The notes under the pieces are model-generated. The model was given only the letters and a program-made list of their open reading frames with translations. It did no database searches and was not told the DNA's origin. This document shows positions 52,826 through 63,900 of a stretch of 64,000 nucleotides of DNA, one piece after another. The first letter of the stretch is position 1; the number at the start of each line of letters is the position of its first letter. The position numbers were made by a program, and so were the translations under genes. The stretch covers positions 83,051,142-83,115,141 of the forward strand of contig CM028380.1 in assembly GCA_013146195.2 (NCBI GenBank), in the 5' to 3' direction. This DNA is from Codonopsis lanceolata. Lineage: Eukaryota; Streptophyta; Magnoliopsida; Asterales; Campanulaceae.

Positions 52826-53266
52826 CTAGTTTTCTGTCTCCTCTTCATCTTCCTCTAAGTCCTCTGGATTTTCTTCTGCCAGTTGTCCATTATCCTTGGC
52901 CATTTGGACCGCGTCCAAAATGTTCTTAGCCAAGAAGTTAGTGTTGCTCATCCTAGCTCCAACCTCCGCGTGAGCCCTCCTAGCATCTTCTATTTCGTCA
53001 AAATGCCTAAACAAGGCATCTTCTGCCTTCTCTAGTGCCTTCATCATTTCCTTGACTCGTTCTAATAGTGCCCCTTTTTCATCCACCAGCGTCTGATTAC
53101 CATTTCTTAGCAATTGATTTTCATTCCTTAGCAGTTGGTTCTCCTGTTCCAAGACATGGTTAATTTCATCAAGTTCGGCTAGCCTAGCGTGCATCGTACT
53201 CAGTCTCGTTCCAGCAGCTGACACAGGTGGAACAACCCTTGCCCTACTGGTATTGTTACGCGCCAT
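52826..53266 (-). CDS. Coiled-coil ORF between primer site and gag of the chromovirus
   Basis: An intact 146-codon ORF beginning MARNNTSRARVVPP. Its middle is a strongly heptad-like Leu/Glu/Asn repeat (LEQENQLLRNENQLLRNGNQ), followed by a charged helix (RVKEMMKALEKAEDALFRHF) and a very acidic C terminus (ENPEDLEEDEEETEN). It lies about 170 bp after the primer site and about 370 bp before gag. It is in the same direction and is the only unbroken reading in this element. Not a standard chromovirus domain that I recognise; it may be an accessory protein. Function unknown. Confidence 0.6.
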   Translation of the reverse strand: MARNNTSRARVVPPVSAAGTRLSTMHARLAELDEINHVLEQENQLLRNENQLLRNGNQTLVDEKGALLERVKEMMKALEKAEDALFRHFDEIEDARRAHAEVGARMSNTNFLAKNILDAVQMAKDNGQLAEENPEDLEEDEEETEN

Positions 53267-53435
53267 TTCCTACAAGTAACACGAGTATATTAGTTTAACA
53301 AATTGATAATTTCTTAATCATCAGTGAGATCATAACTTAGCTATAATCACAACTTAATGCTAATATCATAATCCTATCGTAGTATCACCTCTTATTCTTA
53401 ATTGTTCCTAAATCTTAAGACCATCCGGATCTAAG

Positions 53436-53454
53436 GCCTAAGCTCTGATACCAA
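53436..53454 (-). other. Primer-binding site of the chromovirus (tRNA-Met type)
   Basis: Minus strand TGGTATCAGAGCTTAGGCC, complementary to the initiator tRNA-Met 3' end, which is the common primer of chromoviruses. It lies three bases from the LTR end at 53457. Confidence 0.92.
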
Positions 53455-53456
53455 CC

Positions 53457-55296
53457 TGTAACGCCCCAAATTCGGCACCGACACCACAGTCCCATAATTT
53501 GGCCACGTCACCAACAATCATGACTTAAATCATAAATGTTCTAATCTCGTAATAATTAAATCTTAATATCCTTGAGTTAATTCAAAATAACCCAAATTAA
53601 TTAAATACAAATTCTATCTAAAAACTTGACATAAATCCATAATTAATTTGAAGTACTGTCGAATAATTTAATAAGTAAGACCAAATCTAAAATTCTCGGA
53701 AGTCGCCATCTTGGTCTACCTGAGCCAAAATCCTCTAATAATCTTACTCATTACCTGAGAAAGAAGAGTATGAAGGGGTGAGCGAACAATGCTCAGTAAG
53801 TTCATATACAACCCCTCCGGTTACTAAGGAGGAGTTGACCAGAAATAAATCATAGATCATTGGTATATCCGGATAACCACGCCACAGGCCAAGTGGCGTT
53901 CATAAGTATCATAAATCATAGTTTCATAGTTCATAGTGTCATAAATTCAACTTAGTGATCATGGTAGAATTTCAAACAATCAAATAATTTTACAAAATTA
54001 GGCATCGCCAAAAATCATACTTTTCATATAAATGGTATCTCACATGGAATTCAATAATTATGTAAGAATAACAGATAATCAAGTCATGAGTTCGAAAGAA
54101 GCGTAAACGACGGAGTTCAAATTCAAATGCCGATTTAAAATCAGCGTACGTTTCAAGAAATATCGAAGTCAAGAAATTTAATGGAAACCTAACGAACGAT
54201 ACATAAAAGATCGGAAACCTAAAAGAGATATAATCCCTTACCTCGAAATGCTTAGCGAAGGTAATATCCGTAACACGTACGTTCGTCCTAACCTTGTTTA
54301 TCCAATTCTATAATCAAATATACAAAAATTACTAAACTATAATTGTATCAATTAACACCTATTAATTTCTAATAATAATAATGATAGTTGTAATATTTAT
54401 TATTTAATTTATCTAACCTACTATTCACGCACACACACTATTCACGCACACACAAAACACATAGTAGTGTACTATTTGGAACAAAAATAATTTATAACCC
54501 ACCGAATAGTACACTGTTCACCAAAGTTATTTATTTTATTATTATTATTATTATTATTAACTAATCTAATCACCAATCACACATATCAAAAATAATTTTT
54601 TTATTAACTAATCTAATCATGCTCTGCACACACACACTGCGCACACTACTATACACACACACAATGAACAGCACACTACTATACACACACACAATGAACA
54701 ATGCACACACTGTTTCTTGATACATACACATTTTTTAAAGAAAACCACCGGTTGACTAATCCACACACTGTTGCTACTATGATATCTATATAATAGGTTT
54801 GATTAGTGTACGATTCAAATTGATCGTACTATGCTCTATGAATTGCTATTATATATACATATAATATCTGTACATTCTCAAATCAATCAAAGAAGGAAGG
54901 AAGAGGAAAAAAATATTTTACCTCTATTGCTCACCGGCGGCTGCGGCTCTCTCTCTCTCCCTCGGTCTTTTTTTTTTTTTTTTGTGTACCCCGTTAACGA
55001 TAAAGGGTTCTCTCCTCCTTTAACCATTTATTTATACAGGAACCCTATTAGGTTTTTTTTTAACCCTAACATTAAATGGGCCAAGACCAAACTTTTAATT
55101 GGGTAATATTATTAGGGAATAGTAATTAATCCTAGTCACAAGTGGGCAAAGCCCAAACCAATTTAATTAGTTACTTAATAGGTTTAAAGCATTAATTTAA
55201 CTAAATAATTATAACATTAATTATGTGGGTCCAAAACGATCGTAATATTAAATAAATAAAAATTAATATTTTTACTAGAATTATCGGGGTATTACA
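53457..55296 (-). repeat. 5' LTR of the chromovirus (1840 bp)
   Basis: Plus strand TGTAACGCCCC...GGGGTATTACA, that is TG...CA ends in both senses, adjoining the primer site. The interior is AT-rich with CA-rich repeats (a 29-bp unit ending in CACACACACAATGAACA is duplicated near 54640..54700), (ATT)n at 54538..54560, and T-runs. The partner LTR lies beyond the gap, so no duplication can be checked. Confidence 0.85.
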
Positions 55297-55847
55297 CGTT
55301 TGAATCGAAACTATCAGCCTATAATACCTTGCTATCAGTCTCATCAGTTGTAGCGTTTTAAAAATACAGCTTTTTTTAAATGTAGCGTTTTTAAAATGCA
55401 GCATTTTCAAAACATAATTTTTTTTTTGTAAACATGTTTGGAAAACTATTTCAAAACACTATTTTTATAAACAAAATAGTTGTAAACGCAACATATTTTT
55501 AAAACGCTGCACATTTTTAAAACGTTGCGTTTTAAAACACTGCATTGAAACACTTTTAAAGAGAAAACACTGTATTTTTTACTAGTGTTTTTGTCAAAAT
55601 GCTCCACCAAACAAGCACTAAGTCAAAACTTAGTTCTATGAGTATTTTTCTTCGTCTAGCGGGTGCCTGATTATACGTCCTCTATTTCGGGTAAATAGTC
55701 AACAATTCTATTTTAGGATGTTTTATTTAAAAAGTTCATTTTCAAAAATTAAGAAATAAAAGTATCGATTTATTACTAATAAGCTACTAAAAATATCTTT
55801 TTCTTAAAAAGTTTGACTTTGAACTCTTTACCCGAAACGAAGGCAAT
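55297..55847. other. Repeat fragments between chromovirus LTR and LINE 2
   Basis: 55310..55620 has recurrent GTAGCGTTTTAAA / AACGCTGC motifs and ends in CCAAACAAGCACT, resembling the end of a hAT-type MITE whose other end is not visible. 55678..55840 is an inverted repeat whose arms include TTTCGGGTAAA and TTTACCCGAAA, probably a second small MITE. No coding sequence. Confidence 0.45.
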
Positions 55848-57222
55848 ATCTTATTTAGCCTTTGTGGAGGACATAGTTATCTTTTGTAATGGGAACAAAC
55901 ATTCTCTTTCTCAGCATCGTAAGCTTCTTGATAGCTATGAGCATTGTTCAGGAAAAATAATTAATTCGGGGAAGAGTTGTTTTATGGTTCCGAGTAATGT
56001 TTCTGCTGCTAGGACTGCTACTATTAGTAAAATGTAGGCCAAAATCAATTCTTGGATGGGTGCTTTTCTAACTCAAGCTAGAAAGGTGACTCTTATCAAT
56101 TATGTTTTGCATTCGATCCTGAGGCAACCTGTTTGGAGCTTGGTCAGGTTACGGTTGAGTCCATTAGCAATTATGGCATTTTCTTATCGGATAATCCGGA
56201 CTCTGCTGCTTGGAATATCTCGGGGTGAGGTAACTTAACTCTGTCTTCTGCTAGGCAGCTTTCTCGGTGTAAATGGCCTTTGTTGGGTTCTGCTAAATTT
56301 ATCTGGCATAAACATCTTCCTCGTCAAGTTAGTATTTTTATGTGGCGTCTTTGGCAGCTTACACTTACACTTTCCATTGACGAAAGTATCATCAAAAAGG
56401 GGTTCAGCTGGCGTCTTGCTACTCTTACTGCCCTGTGGGATATAGTGAGACTTATCTTCACGTTTTTATGGACAGCCCCATGGCTCGTTATGTTTGGTCT
56501 ACTTTTAATGGTTTTGGAGGTATCTGTTTCTGCTTTAACTCTTTATATCAGTTTTGCTTTGCTTGGTGGTTTGCGAAAACTATTTCCACTTTGCATATCA
56601 TTACCCTTTCGATAATTCTTTGGGAACTCTCAAAATATAGGAACTCGAGTTTACATGAGGACATTCGTAGTCCTTGTTGGGTGATTATTGATCGGATTAA
56701 GAACTCTCTTGCCTCTATTCTAAAAAGTTCGGGTATTACTCGTCCTGTGGATTCTTCGAACTCTTTATTCTCTTCTCAATTAGGCAGAATTTCTAATAAG
56801 AAGATTTGTTCGATCAGTTGGTCTACACCTCCCACTGGCATTTATAAACTTAACATCAATGGTGCTTGTAGGGGTTTCCCCTTTCTCAGCCTTTTATGGG
56901 ACTTCATCTAGTTTTAAAGTCGTGCCCTTCTTCAAGGGATTCGCTGGTTAATTGCAGGTAAAGGGTATAAGGGGGGCTATTGTGGAAATAGACTCTAAAA
57001 GTTTGGTCGATTGTATTCTGAGTGTTTCTCAGCCTCCTTGGCAAAGCCTTTATTTAATCCGTACTATTTTAGCTATTCAAAGGGAGTTGGAGCTTATTAT
57101 TCACCATCTGTATGGTGAAGCAAACTCTGTCGCTGATGCTTTGGCAAATCATGGATGTGATTAAGGCAGTGGAGCTTTATTTGAGTCTTATCTTGCACTG
57201 CCTTCTAGAATTGGGGGTTTTA
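55848..57222 (+). pseudogene. LINE 2, 3' part: RT end, zinc-binding region and RNase H
   Basis: Starts within RT at a degraded YADD box (LAFVEDIVIFCNGNK), then LLDSYEHCSGKIINSGKS, KFIWHKHLPRQVSIFMWRL (RVT zinc-finger region) and RNase H (YKLNINGACRG, VEIDSKSLVDCI, HHLYGEANSVADALANHG). Frameshifts and stops separate the pieces, for example at 56036 and 56910. As in LINE 1, the first RNase H catalytic Asp reads Asn (LNING). The 3' UTR begins after 57164 and is cut at 57222 by the Harbinger element, resuming at 62608. Confidence 0.82.
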
Positions 57223-57234
57223 GAGCATCTCCAT

Positions 57235-58405
57235 TTGAGTCCAGATCTCCTGTACCACTTGTGTGTACCACTGATGTACCACTTTTCATCTCAACCATTG
57301 GTTGAGATGTAATGATTGGGATGCAAAGGTGGAGATGAAAAGTGGTACACCAGTGGTACACACAAGTCGTACAGGAGATCTGGACTCAATTTGAGTTCAG
57401 ATCTCCTGTACCACTTGTGTGTACCATTGATGTACCACTTTTCATCTCAACCATTAGTTGAGATGTAATGATTGGGATGCAAAGGTGGAGATGAAAAGTG
57501 GTACACCAGTGGTACACACAAGTGGTACATGAGATCTTGACTCAATTTGAGTCCAGATCGATCTCCTGTACCACTTGTGTACCACTTTTCATCTCAACCA
57601 TTGGTTGAGATGTAATGATTGGGATGCAAAGGTGGAGATGAGTGGGAAGTGGTACATTAGTGCAGAGATCCGGACTCAATTTAAGTCTAGGTCTCCTGTA
57701 CCACTTGTGTGTACCATTGGTGTACCAATTTTCATCTCAACCATTGGTTGAGAAGTAATGATTGGGATGCAAAGGTGGAGATGAAAAGTAGTACACGTTG
57801 TGCTTGAAGTACAGAGATCGGCCTCAATTTGAGTCCGCATCTCTGTACTCACTTTGTGTACCATTGATGTACACTTTTCATCTCAACCATTGGTTGAGAT
57901 GTAATGATTGGATGAGGTGCAAAGGAGATGAAAAGTGGTACACCGTGGAACATCTGCAAGTGGTACGAGATTTGGACTCATTTGAGTCCGCATCTCCCTG
58001 CACCACTTGTGTGTACCATTGGTGTACATTTTTCATCTCAACCATTGGTTGAATGTAATGATTGGGATGCAAAGGTGGAGATGAAAAGGTACACACAAGT
58101 GAGTACAGAGATCTCGAACTCAATTTGAGTCGGATCTCCGCACTTGTGTGTACCATTGGTACAGACATTCTTTTCATCTCAACCATTGGTTGAGATGTAA
58201 TGATTGGGATGCAAAGGTGGAGATGAAAAGTGGTATACCAGTGGTACACACAAGTGGTACAGGAGATCTAGAATCAATTTGAGTCCGCATCTCCAACTTT
58301 TGTAAGAGACATTTTCCATCTCAACCATTGGTTGAGATGTAATGATTGAAATGCAAAGGTGGAAATGAAAAGTGGTACACCAGTGGTACATGAGATCTGG
58401 ACTCC
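57235..58405. repeat. Tandem array of eight palindromic units at the left end of the Harbinger element
   Basis: Units begin TTGAGTCC (or variant) at 57235, 57391, 57547, 57681, 57829, 57982, 58125 and 58279; lengths run from about 122 to 156 bp. A complete unit is itself a long imperfect inverted repeat. One arm contains AGATCTCCTGTACCACTTG and CACTTTTCATCTC; the other contains their complements. They are separated by AACCATTGGTTGAGATG and GGGATGCAAAGGTGGAG. It starts 12 bp inside the terminal repeat and ends at the CCCCAAATTTGGGG subterminal motif. Confidence 0.92.
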
Positions 58406-58719
58406 CCAAATTTGGGGTTCCACTGTAGCTTTTCCCCAAATTTGGGGTTGGTGGGTCCCATGCCATTAAATTAATTTTTAATAATTATATAATTGTTAAA
58501 ATTATTTATAATATTATATTTTTTATTTAAATGTATTAAAAATTAACAAATACCTAATACTAGATAATATAAATTAGATAACATTTTTAATTCAATAATT
58601 TTATAACTTTTTTTCTATTATTAAATATTTTTAATTATTGAACATTTTTAATTAATAATTTATAACATTTTTTTCTATTATTTGTAGATTTCGTTTACAA
58701 ATAAATAAATAAATTATTA

Positions 58720-58977
58720 CTCCCTTCGTCCCTAAATTATCGTCCTCCTTTTCTTTTTCGTCCGTACCAAAATAATTATCTACTTTGAAACTTACCTTTT
58801 TAGAACATCATTTTTACCACTTTACCCTTACTTTTCCATTCTACTTTAATTATGGACCACATACACATGAGTTTTAAAGGAAACTACACATTAAACCAAT
58901 ATAAATAATAAAGTCAATTGTTTTTTCTTAAACTGTGCGCCGGGTCAACTAGAACGATTATTTAGGGACGAAAGGAG
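58720..58977 (-). mobile_element. Stowaway-like MITE C (258 bp) inside the Harbinger element
   Basis: CTCCCTTCGTCCC and GGGACGAAAGGAG ends, TA duplications at 58718..58719 and 58978..58979. Opposite orientation to MITEs A and B. Confidence 0.88.
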
Positions 58978-59408
58978 TATTATACTAATTATAGAACACC
59001 AATTTCACATTTAAACTAAAAAATACATACATATTAAAATTTAAAATTATTAGAACATTTATAAACTTAAAAGTACATACATTAACACACCACAAATAAA
59101 ATGACATACAACTTGAAAAACACTGATACATAACTTCAAAAAAAATACATAACTTAAAAAAAAGACATAAGTTAAAAAAAAAACTGACAAATAACTTAAA
59201 AAGACATGCAATTTAAAAATATGACCACCAAAAACTTAAAATAATAATATTAAACATTAATAATATTATAAACTAGACAATAACTAATATTACGGAGATG
59301 ACTTGTTGGTAGACCAAAATTAAATTGATCGAAAATATGAAGGCATTTGAGATCCCGCCCTTCATTTTGAGATCCATGCCCTTCATCCTCAAATCTATTG
59401 AATTGAGA

Positions 59409-60290
59409 TCATTCTCCTTGACGTGGAAATGATTGAAAACTCTGACTTTGACTTCTTCTTTGCATAATTTTTAATTGTTTACTGCGAAAAAATTCACGCA
59501 TGATCGGATCGGGTATAGAATTCAAATCTTTGAATAGTATTTTATTTTCTTCCCTTTGTTTACGAATTTCATTACCAACCTTCAATTGCTCAACAAGTTC
59601 TTTGTTCTGATGAATTATTTTTGACACATCTTTTTTTTTTTCCTTTTACCTTGTGCTTGCTTTTTCCCAATAGGCCGTTTGGTTGAAGTATCAGCGTTAT
59701 CGTCATCGGTGATATTAATATTAAATGACGATACGGGCGGAGATGCAAATTGAGAGAATTCTACATCGGTATTTTGTGAGATGAACTAATATTGGTAGAT
59801 TTCGTTGTTGCTTGTTGCAATGTTGTCATTGCCAAATTTCTCAATGTCTTTGAGAATGTTCCACACGTGATCATATTTGAAGCCTTTTGGTATTTCCTTA
59901 CATTAACAATATTTTAGCACGATCTAGCTGGAAAAACAAAAAAATAAACATTAAATTATATAATGTTAGATATCTATAACAAAATGTGACATCTACTTAC
60001 AATATCGCTTGGAAGCTCCACTTGGATGCAAGTGTTCGATCGTCGTCACGCAACCCTTTAATTTGGATCTTGCACTAGTGATTAGATTCATTCTTTTTGT
60101 AAAGATTTACTCGGCGACATGGGTTCACAAACTTTGGATCCTTGCGAAATTCTTTCTCAATTCTATCCCAAAACTTTTCTTTCGATTGGTTGATTCCTAT
60201 GATTGGATTTTGAGAGACGTCAAGATAAACATGGCATAAGTGTATATCTTCTTCAATTGAAAATGATACTGATCGGAAAGTTGAACTCAT
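59409..60290 (-). pseudogene. Harbinger ORF1: Myb/SANT-like protein
   Basis: Minus-strand start at 60290. The N-terminal part has FSIEEDIHLCHVYLDVSQNP, IIGINQSKEKFWDRIEKEF, typical of the Myb-like/NAM-associated ORF1 of PIF elements, which binds DNA and partners the transposase. A 73-bp intron (60000..59928) has GTAAGTAG and TTTTTCCAG borders. After it come FKYDHVWNILKDIEKFGN, KRPIGKKQAQGKRKK (basic nuclear-type motif) and a coiled-coil end (NKELVEQLKVGNEIRKQREE), stopping at 59409. At least two in-frame stops (after NESNH and after NEIYQY) make it a pseudogene. Confidence 0.75.
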
Positions 60291-60455
60291 TTTTTCAAGG
60301 CTAAAGAAAACAAAGCAGAAATGGGATGCTTTCGTTCAATCTATTGCATCCCATTTATATAGTTCGAAATAAGAAGATAATATCAGATTACTCAAAATCT
60401 AATCCAACGGATGACATTACGATAAGATTGATTCAATGGATGAGATGTCTGTAGT

Positions 60456-60720
60456 GTCATGTCCCTTTAGCTCGGATAATTGAAAATTTTGATTGCGCCG
60501 AAAGTTGAAGATATTGTCGGGTGTGCATTGTCATGTTCCATCATCTCAGATAATTGAAAATTGTGATTGCACCGAAAGCTAAAGATATTGTCGGGTGTGC
60601 ATGGTCATGTTCCATCAGCTCAGATAATTGAAAAATGTGATTGCACCGAAAGTTTAAGATATTGTCGGGTGTGCATTGTCATGTCCCATTATCTACCATG
60701 TTGAAAAATGTGCAGATAAG
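60456..60720. repeat. 74-bp tandem repeats between the divergent Harbinger genes
   Basis: Units begin GTCATGTYCC at 60456, 60530, 60604 and 60678: an exact 74-bp period with three full copies and one partial copy. Each full unit has GATAATTGAAAAT, GATTGC-CCGAAAG and ATATTGTCGGGTGTGCAT. The array lies in the interval shared by ORF1 and transposase promoters. Confidence 0.92.
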
Positions 60721-60864
60721 ATTGGATTACACAAAATATGATCCAACGGTTGACATGAGGATGAGATCGATTCAACAGATGAATCGATTCTACGGATGAC
60801 ATATATTATAAATATGTTATATGCGAATTGGAAACAATTTAATCAACTTATCTTTTATCAATAA

Positions 60865-62167
60865 ATGAATTACAACATTGGAAGTCCATCAAATTTATCA
60901 GATTCAAGTTCGGATGATGATGATTGGGAGGTGATTGCTCAAGTCATTTCTAACAACAATCAAGTCATCCTCAACTATCTCAATGAAGAAAACAACCAAG
61001 GTAGATTTCAAGGCTTAGTTCCTGGTCACATAGTAATCAATTGTGATCGAGAAGTTGCTGCCCGTAATCTATTCAATGATTACTTTGCAGAAAATCCTAT
61101 ATTTCCTGATGTGTATTTTCGTAGAAGATTTCGAATGAGAAGGGATTTATTCCTCTGTATTCTTAATGATGTCAGTACTCATGATGACTATTTCAATATG
61201 AAAAGAGATGCGACTGGACGACTTGGCTTGTCAAGTTTTCAGAAAGCAACTGTTGTATTTCGAATTTTGGCATACGATTCACCGGCAGATGCTACTGATG
61301 AGTATGTAAAAATTGGGGAATCAACTGCTATCGAAAGTTTGAAAAGATTTTGTCGTGCTATTATCGAGGTATTTGGAGAGCAGTATCTACGATCTCCTAA
61401 TTTTAACGATGTTTCCAGACTTCTCCATATTGGGGAACGTCGAGGATTTCCTGGTATGTTGGGTAGTTTAGATTGCATGCATTGGAAGTGGAAAAATTGT
61501 CCAACAACATGGGCAAGACAATATGATGGTCGTAGTGGCTCTCCAACAATTATTCTCGAAGCTGTAGCTGATTATGATCTTTGGATATAACATGCATATT
61601 TTGGTTTACCTGGATCAAACAATGATATCAATGTACTAGTCTTCCAACCTTTTTGCTAATCTTTCTCAAGGTATTGCTCCTCCTGCTCATTATGTCGTTC
61701 GAGGAAAAAGTTATAACATGGGCTACTAATTAGCTAATGGCATATACCCAAAATGAGCTACACTTATTCAAACTATCAAGGATCCACGAGGTCCAAAGAA
61801 GAAATTATTTGCAATGAAACAAGAAGCTTGTAGAAAAGATGTTGAGCGAGCATTTGGAGCACTCAAATCACGATTTGCCATTACTAGTGGACCAATACCT
61901 TATTGGCAAAAAAATGTTTTGCACGATATAATGGCTGCATGCATTATTATGCATAATATGATAATTGAAGATGAACGTGATATGAGTGCACCAATTGAAG
62001 AACAAGATGAAGTGACGGCTCCAACTGCTGAGGTAGCAGATGATAATACTCGATTTCAAGAGTTTCTTGCTCAATATAAAAAAATCAAGGATAAAGAGGT
62101 TCACATTGAACTTCACAATGCCTTAATTGAACATTTATGGGAACAACTCAGTAATTCTGAGAATTAG
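60865..62167 (+). pseudogene. Harbinger DDE transposase
   Basis: ATG at 60865 (MNYNIGSPSNLSDSSSDDDD). The N-terminal part has NPIFPDVYFRRRFRMRRDLF and YVKIGESTAIESLKRFCRA. The nuclease core (DDE_4 type) shows GSLDCMHWKWKNCP with the first Asp at 61471..61473, PGSNNDINVL with the second Asp at 61624..61626, and KDVERAFGALKSRFAI with Glu at 61844..61846. The end reads DIMAACIIMHNMIIEDERD, then an acidic tail to 62167. Breaks are a stop TAA at 61588..61590, where the family has Trp, and a frameshift between about 61635 and 61814. All three catalytic residues persist, so this is a young or mildly damaged copy. Confidence 0.88.
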
Positions 62168-62607
62168 AGTAAAATATTATGTACTTTTTTCTATGAGCGT
62201 TTTTGCAATTGTTGTTGTTGTATGATTTTTGTTATATTTTGTATTGATTGTAATATTTTTATGGTATTTTCAAGTACTTGTATGTTTATTAAATTATATT
62301 TCTTCAATTTTGTTTAAAAAATTACTAATTTTTAAATATTTTTAATAACGTAAATTTAACTATTAAATATACTAAATTATTAATTATGTAATCTTAATAA
62401 TTATTATTTAAAAGGTTAATAGCAAATTAATATACATGTTGATAAATAAAGTAAAAGAAATAAAAATATAATATGCTAAGGAATATTCTATTTGGGGTGA
62501 GATTTGTGGGTTATGGATTGGAGTTGAAATAGTGTTTGGTGCTGAAATGAACCAAATTTGTAATAAAATCTGACCAAATTTGAGGTTGATGGTTGGAGAT
62601 GACCTTA

Positions 62608-62775
62608 ATACTCTTGATAAGAGTGGTACCCTGTTTGTTGGCATTTGGTAGTTTCTTTTTTATTGTACTTCCACGTGTCTTTTTTTTCTTTTAGTTGTTC
62701 CTTTTAATTTTATGTTTTCTTTATTTTATTAATAAAATCTAGTAGGGTGTCGTTCATATTTCCAAAAAAAAAAAA
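62608..62775 (+). mobile_element. 3' tail of LINE 2 with poly(A)
   Basis: Continues the LINE 2 3' UTR after the Harbinger TTA duplication. AATAAAAT at 62731 and AGGGTGTCG at 62744 match the LINE 1 tail (10966..10986). Twelve A residues follow (62764..62775). The target-site duplication of LINE 2 was not found. Confidence 0.75.
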
Positions 62776-63028
62776 GGGAGAGTATTTTATGTAAGACTAA
62801 CTATTATTATGACCTAACCCACTATGTGATATTGAATTGAAAAAAAAAAAAGATAATAGAGTTTCGTGTTACGGATAAAGATTTGTAAAATGATGTAACA
62901 AGAGACCAACTCTTTCTTTCTTTTTTTCTTTCAAAACACAATACTTCATTACAAAAATATAAGACACTTTTTTTCTTTGTTTTGTCTCAAAATAATAGCC
63001 TCATTTCTAAAAATAATAAAAAATATTA
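62776..63028. other. AT-rich spacer
   Basis: No gene or recognisable element. Confidence 0.4.
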
Positions 63029-63279
63029 CTCCCTCCGTTCCTAAATTATTGTTCTCCTTTCTTTTTTCGTCCGTCCCAAAATAATTGTCCAGTTTGAAAC
63101 TTACATTGTTAAAACGTCACTTTTACCACTTTACCCTTACTTTTTCACTCTACTTTAATTATGAGACACATACACATGGGCTTTAAAGGAAACTATACAT
63201 TAAACCAATATAAATAATCAAATCAATTGTTTTTTCTTAAACCAGATCAACTAGAACGATTAGTTAGGGATGGAGGGAG
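63029..63279 (-). mobile_element. Stowaway-like MITE D (251 bp)
   Basis: CTCCCTCCGTTCC at the left end, GGGATGGAGGGAG at the right, TA at 63027..63028 and 63280..63281. Same orientation as MITE C. A separate truncated relative (CTCCCTCGGTCCAAG) begins near 63440. Confidence 0.88.
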
Positions 63280-63380
63280 TATAATTTAAAGAAATTACAA
63301 ACAAGTAAAACTACATTTTTAAAAAAAATTGACTTGTTAAATAAGAGACTTATTTATATAATATTTTTGGGATAGAGGGG

Positions 63381-63384
<4 letters not shown>

Positions 63385-63421
<37 letters not shown>
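63385..63421. repeat. (TA)n microsatellite
   Basis: Uninterrupted TA dinucleotides; a second run lies at 63838..63880. Confidence 0.95.
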
Positions 63422-63422
<1 letters not shown>

Positions 63423-63659
63423 TTACACATTAGAAAAGTACTCCCTCGGTCCAAGAAGTGACTATTCACTTTAGAAAGTTTTTAATTACTAAGGTGCCTT
63501 TTTTTAACCACAAAAAAAAAAACACTTTCAAAACAAAAAAACTATGTGCGAGTGTCCCATTTCGAACTTGTCCGCGCTACTGAAAAGCGGGCGAGGTTTC
63601 AAAACTTCAAACACGTGGAATATTTCCATTGTCATTGTGGACTCAAAAATATGTTTAAC

Positions 63660-63833
63660 AGAGTTGTCACCTCTATTTTATGGATTAAACAGAGAAAAAC
63701 TAAATATGTCAAAAAGTAAGGGTTTAGAGGCTAATTTACGAGTTAGGAATGGGTTAGGTACCTAACTCATCATTTCGGTCTCAAAATGAGTTTTTAGATA
63801 AAAAATTTCTTTTTATATATTTAATCTAGATAA

Positions 63834-63883
<50 letters not shown>

Positions 63884-63900
63884 CCCCAGAAAAAATAAAA
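63660..63900 (-). repeat. Diverged Ogre-type LTR fragment
   Basis: The stretch with GAGGCTAATTTACGAGTT, GGGTTAGGTACCTAACTC and TTTCGGTCTCAAAATGAG parallels 12695..12765 of the Ogre-like LTR (GAGGCTAAGTTACGAGTT, GGTGCTAGGCACCCAACTC, TTTCGGTCTCAAAAGAG). Same strand sense, clearly diverged, interrupted by TA repeats, and running toward the window edge. Confidence 0.65.

Larger units (their letters stand above)
57223..62604 (+). mobile_element. PIF/Harbinger DNA transposon, 5.4 kb, two-gene
   Basis: Ends GAGCATCTCCA and TGGAGATGACC (9 of 11 bases match inverted), flanked by TTA at 57220..57222 and 62605..62607, the PIF/Harbinger target. Subterminal AAATTTGG motifs are seen at both sides (58405..58450; 62570..62580). 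It encodes the two expected proteins in divergent orientation: a Myb-like ORF1 (59409..60290, minus) and a DDE transposase (60865..62167, plus). It lies in the 3' UTR of LINE 2, and its left subterminal region is expanded by an array of palindromic repeats. Confidence 0.9.
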
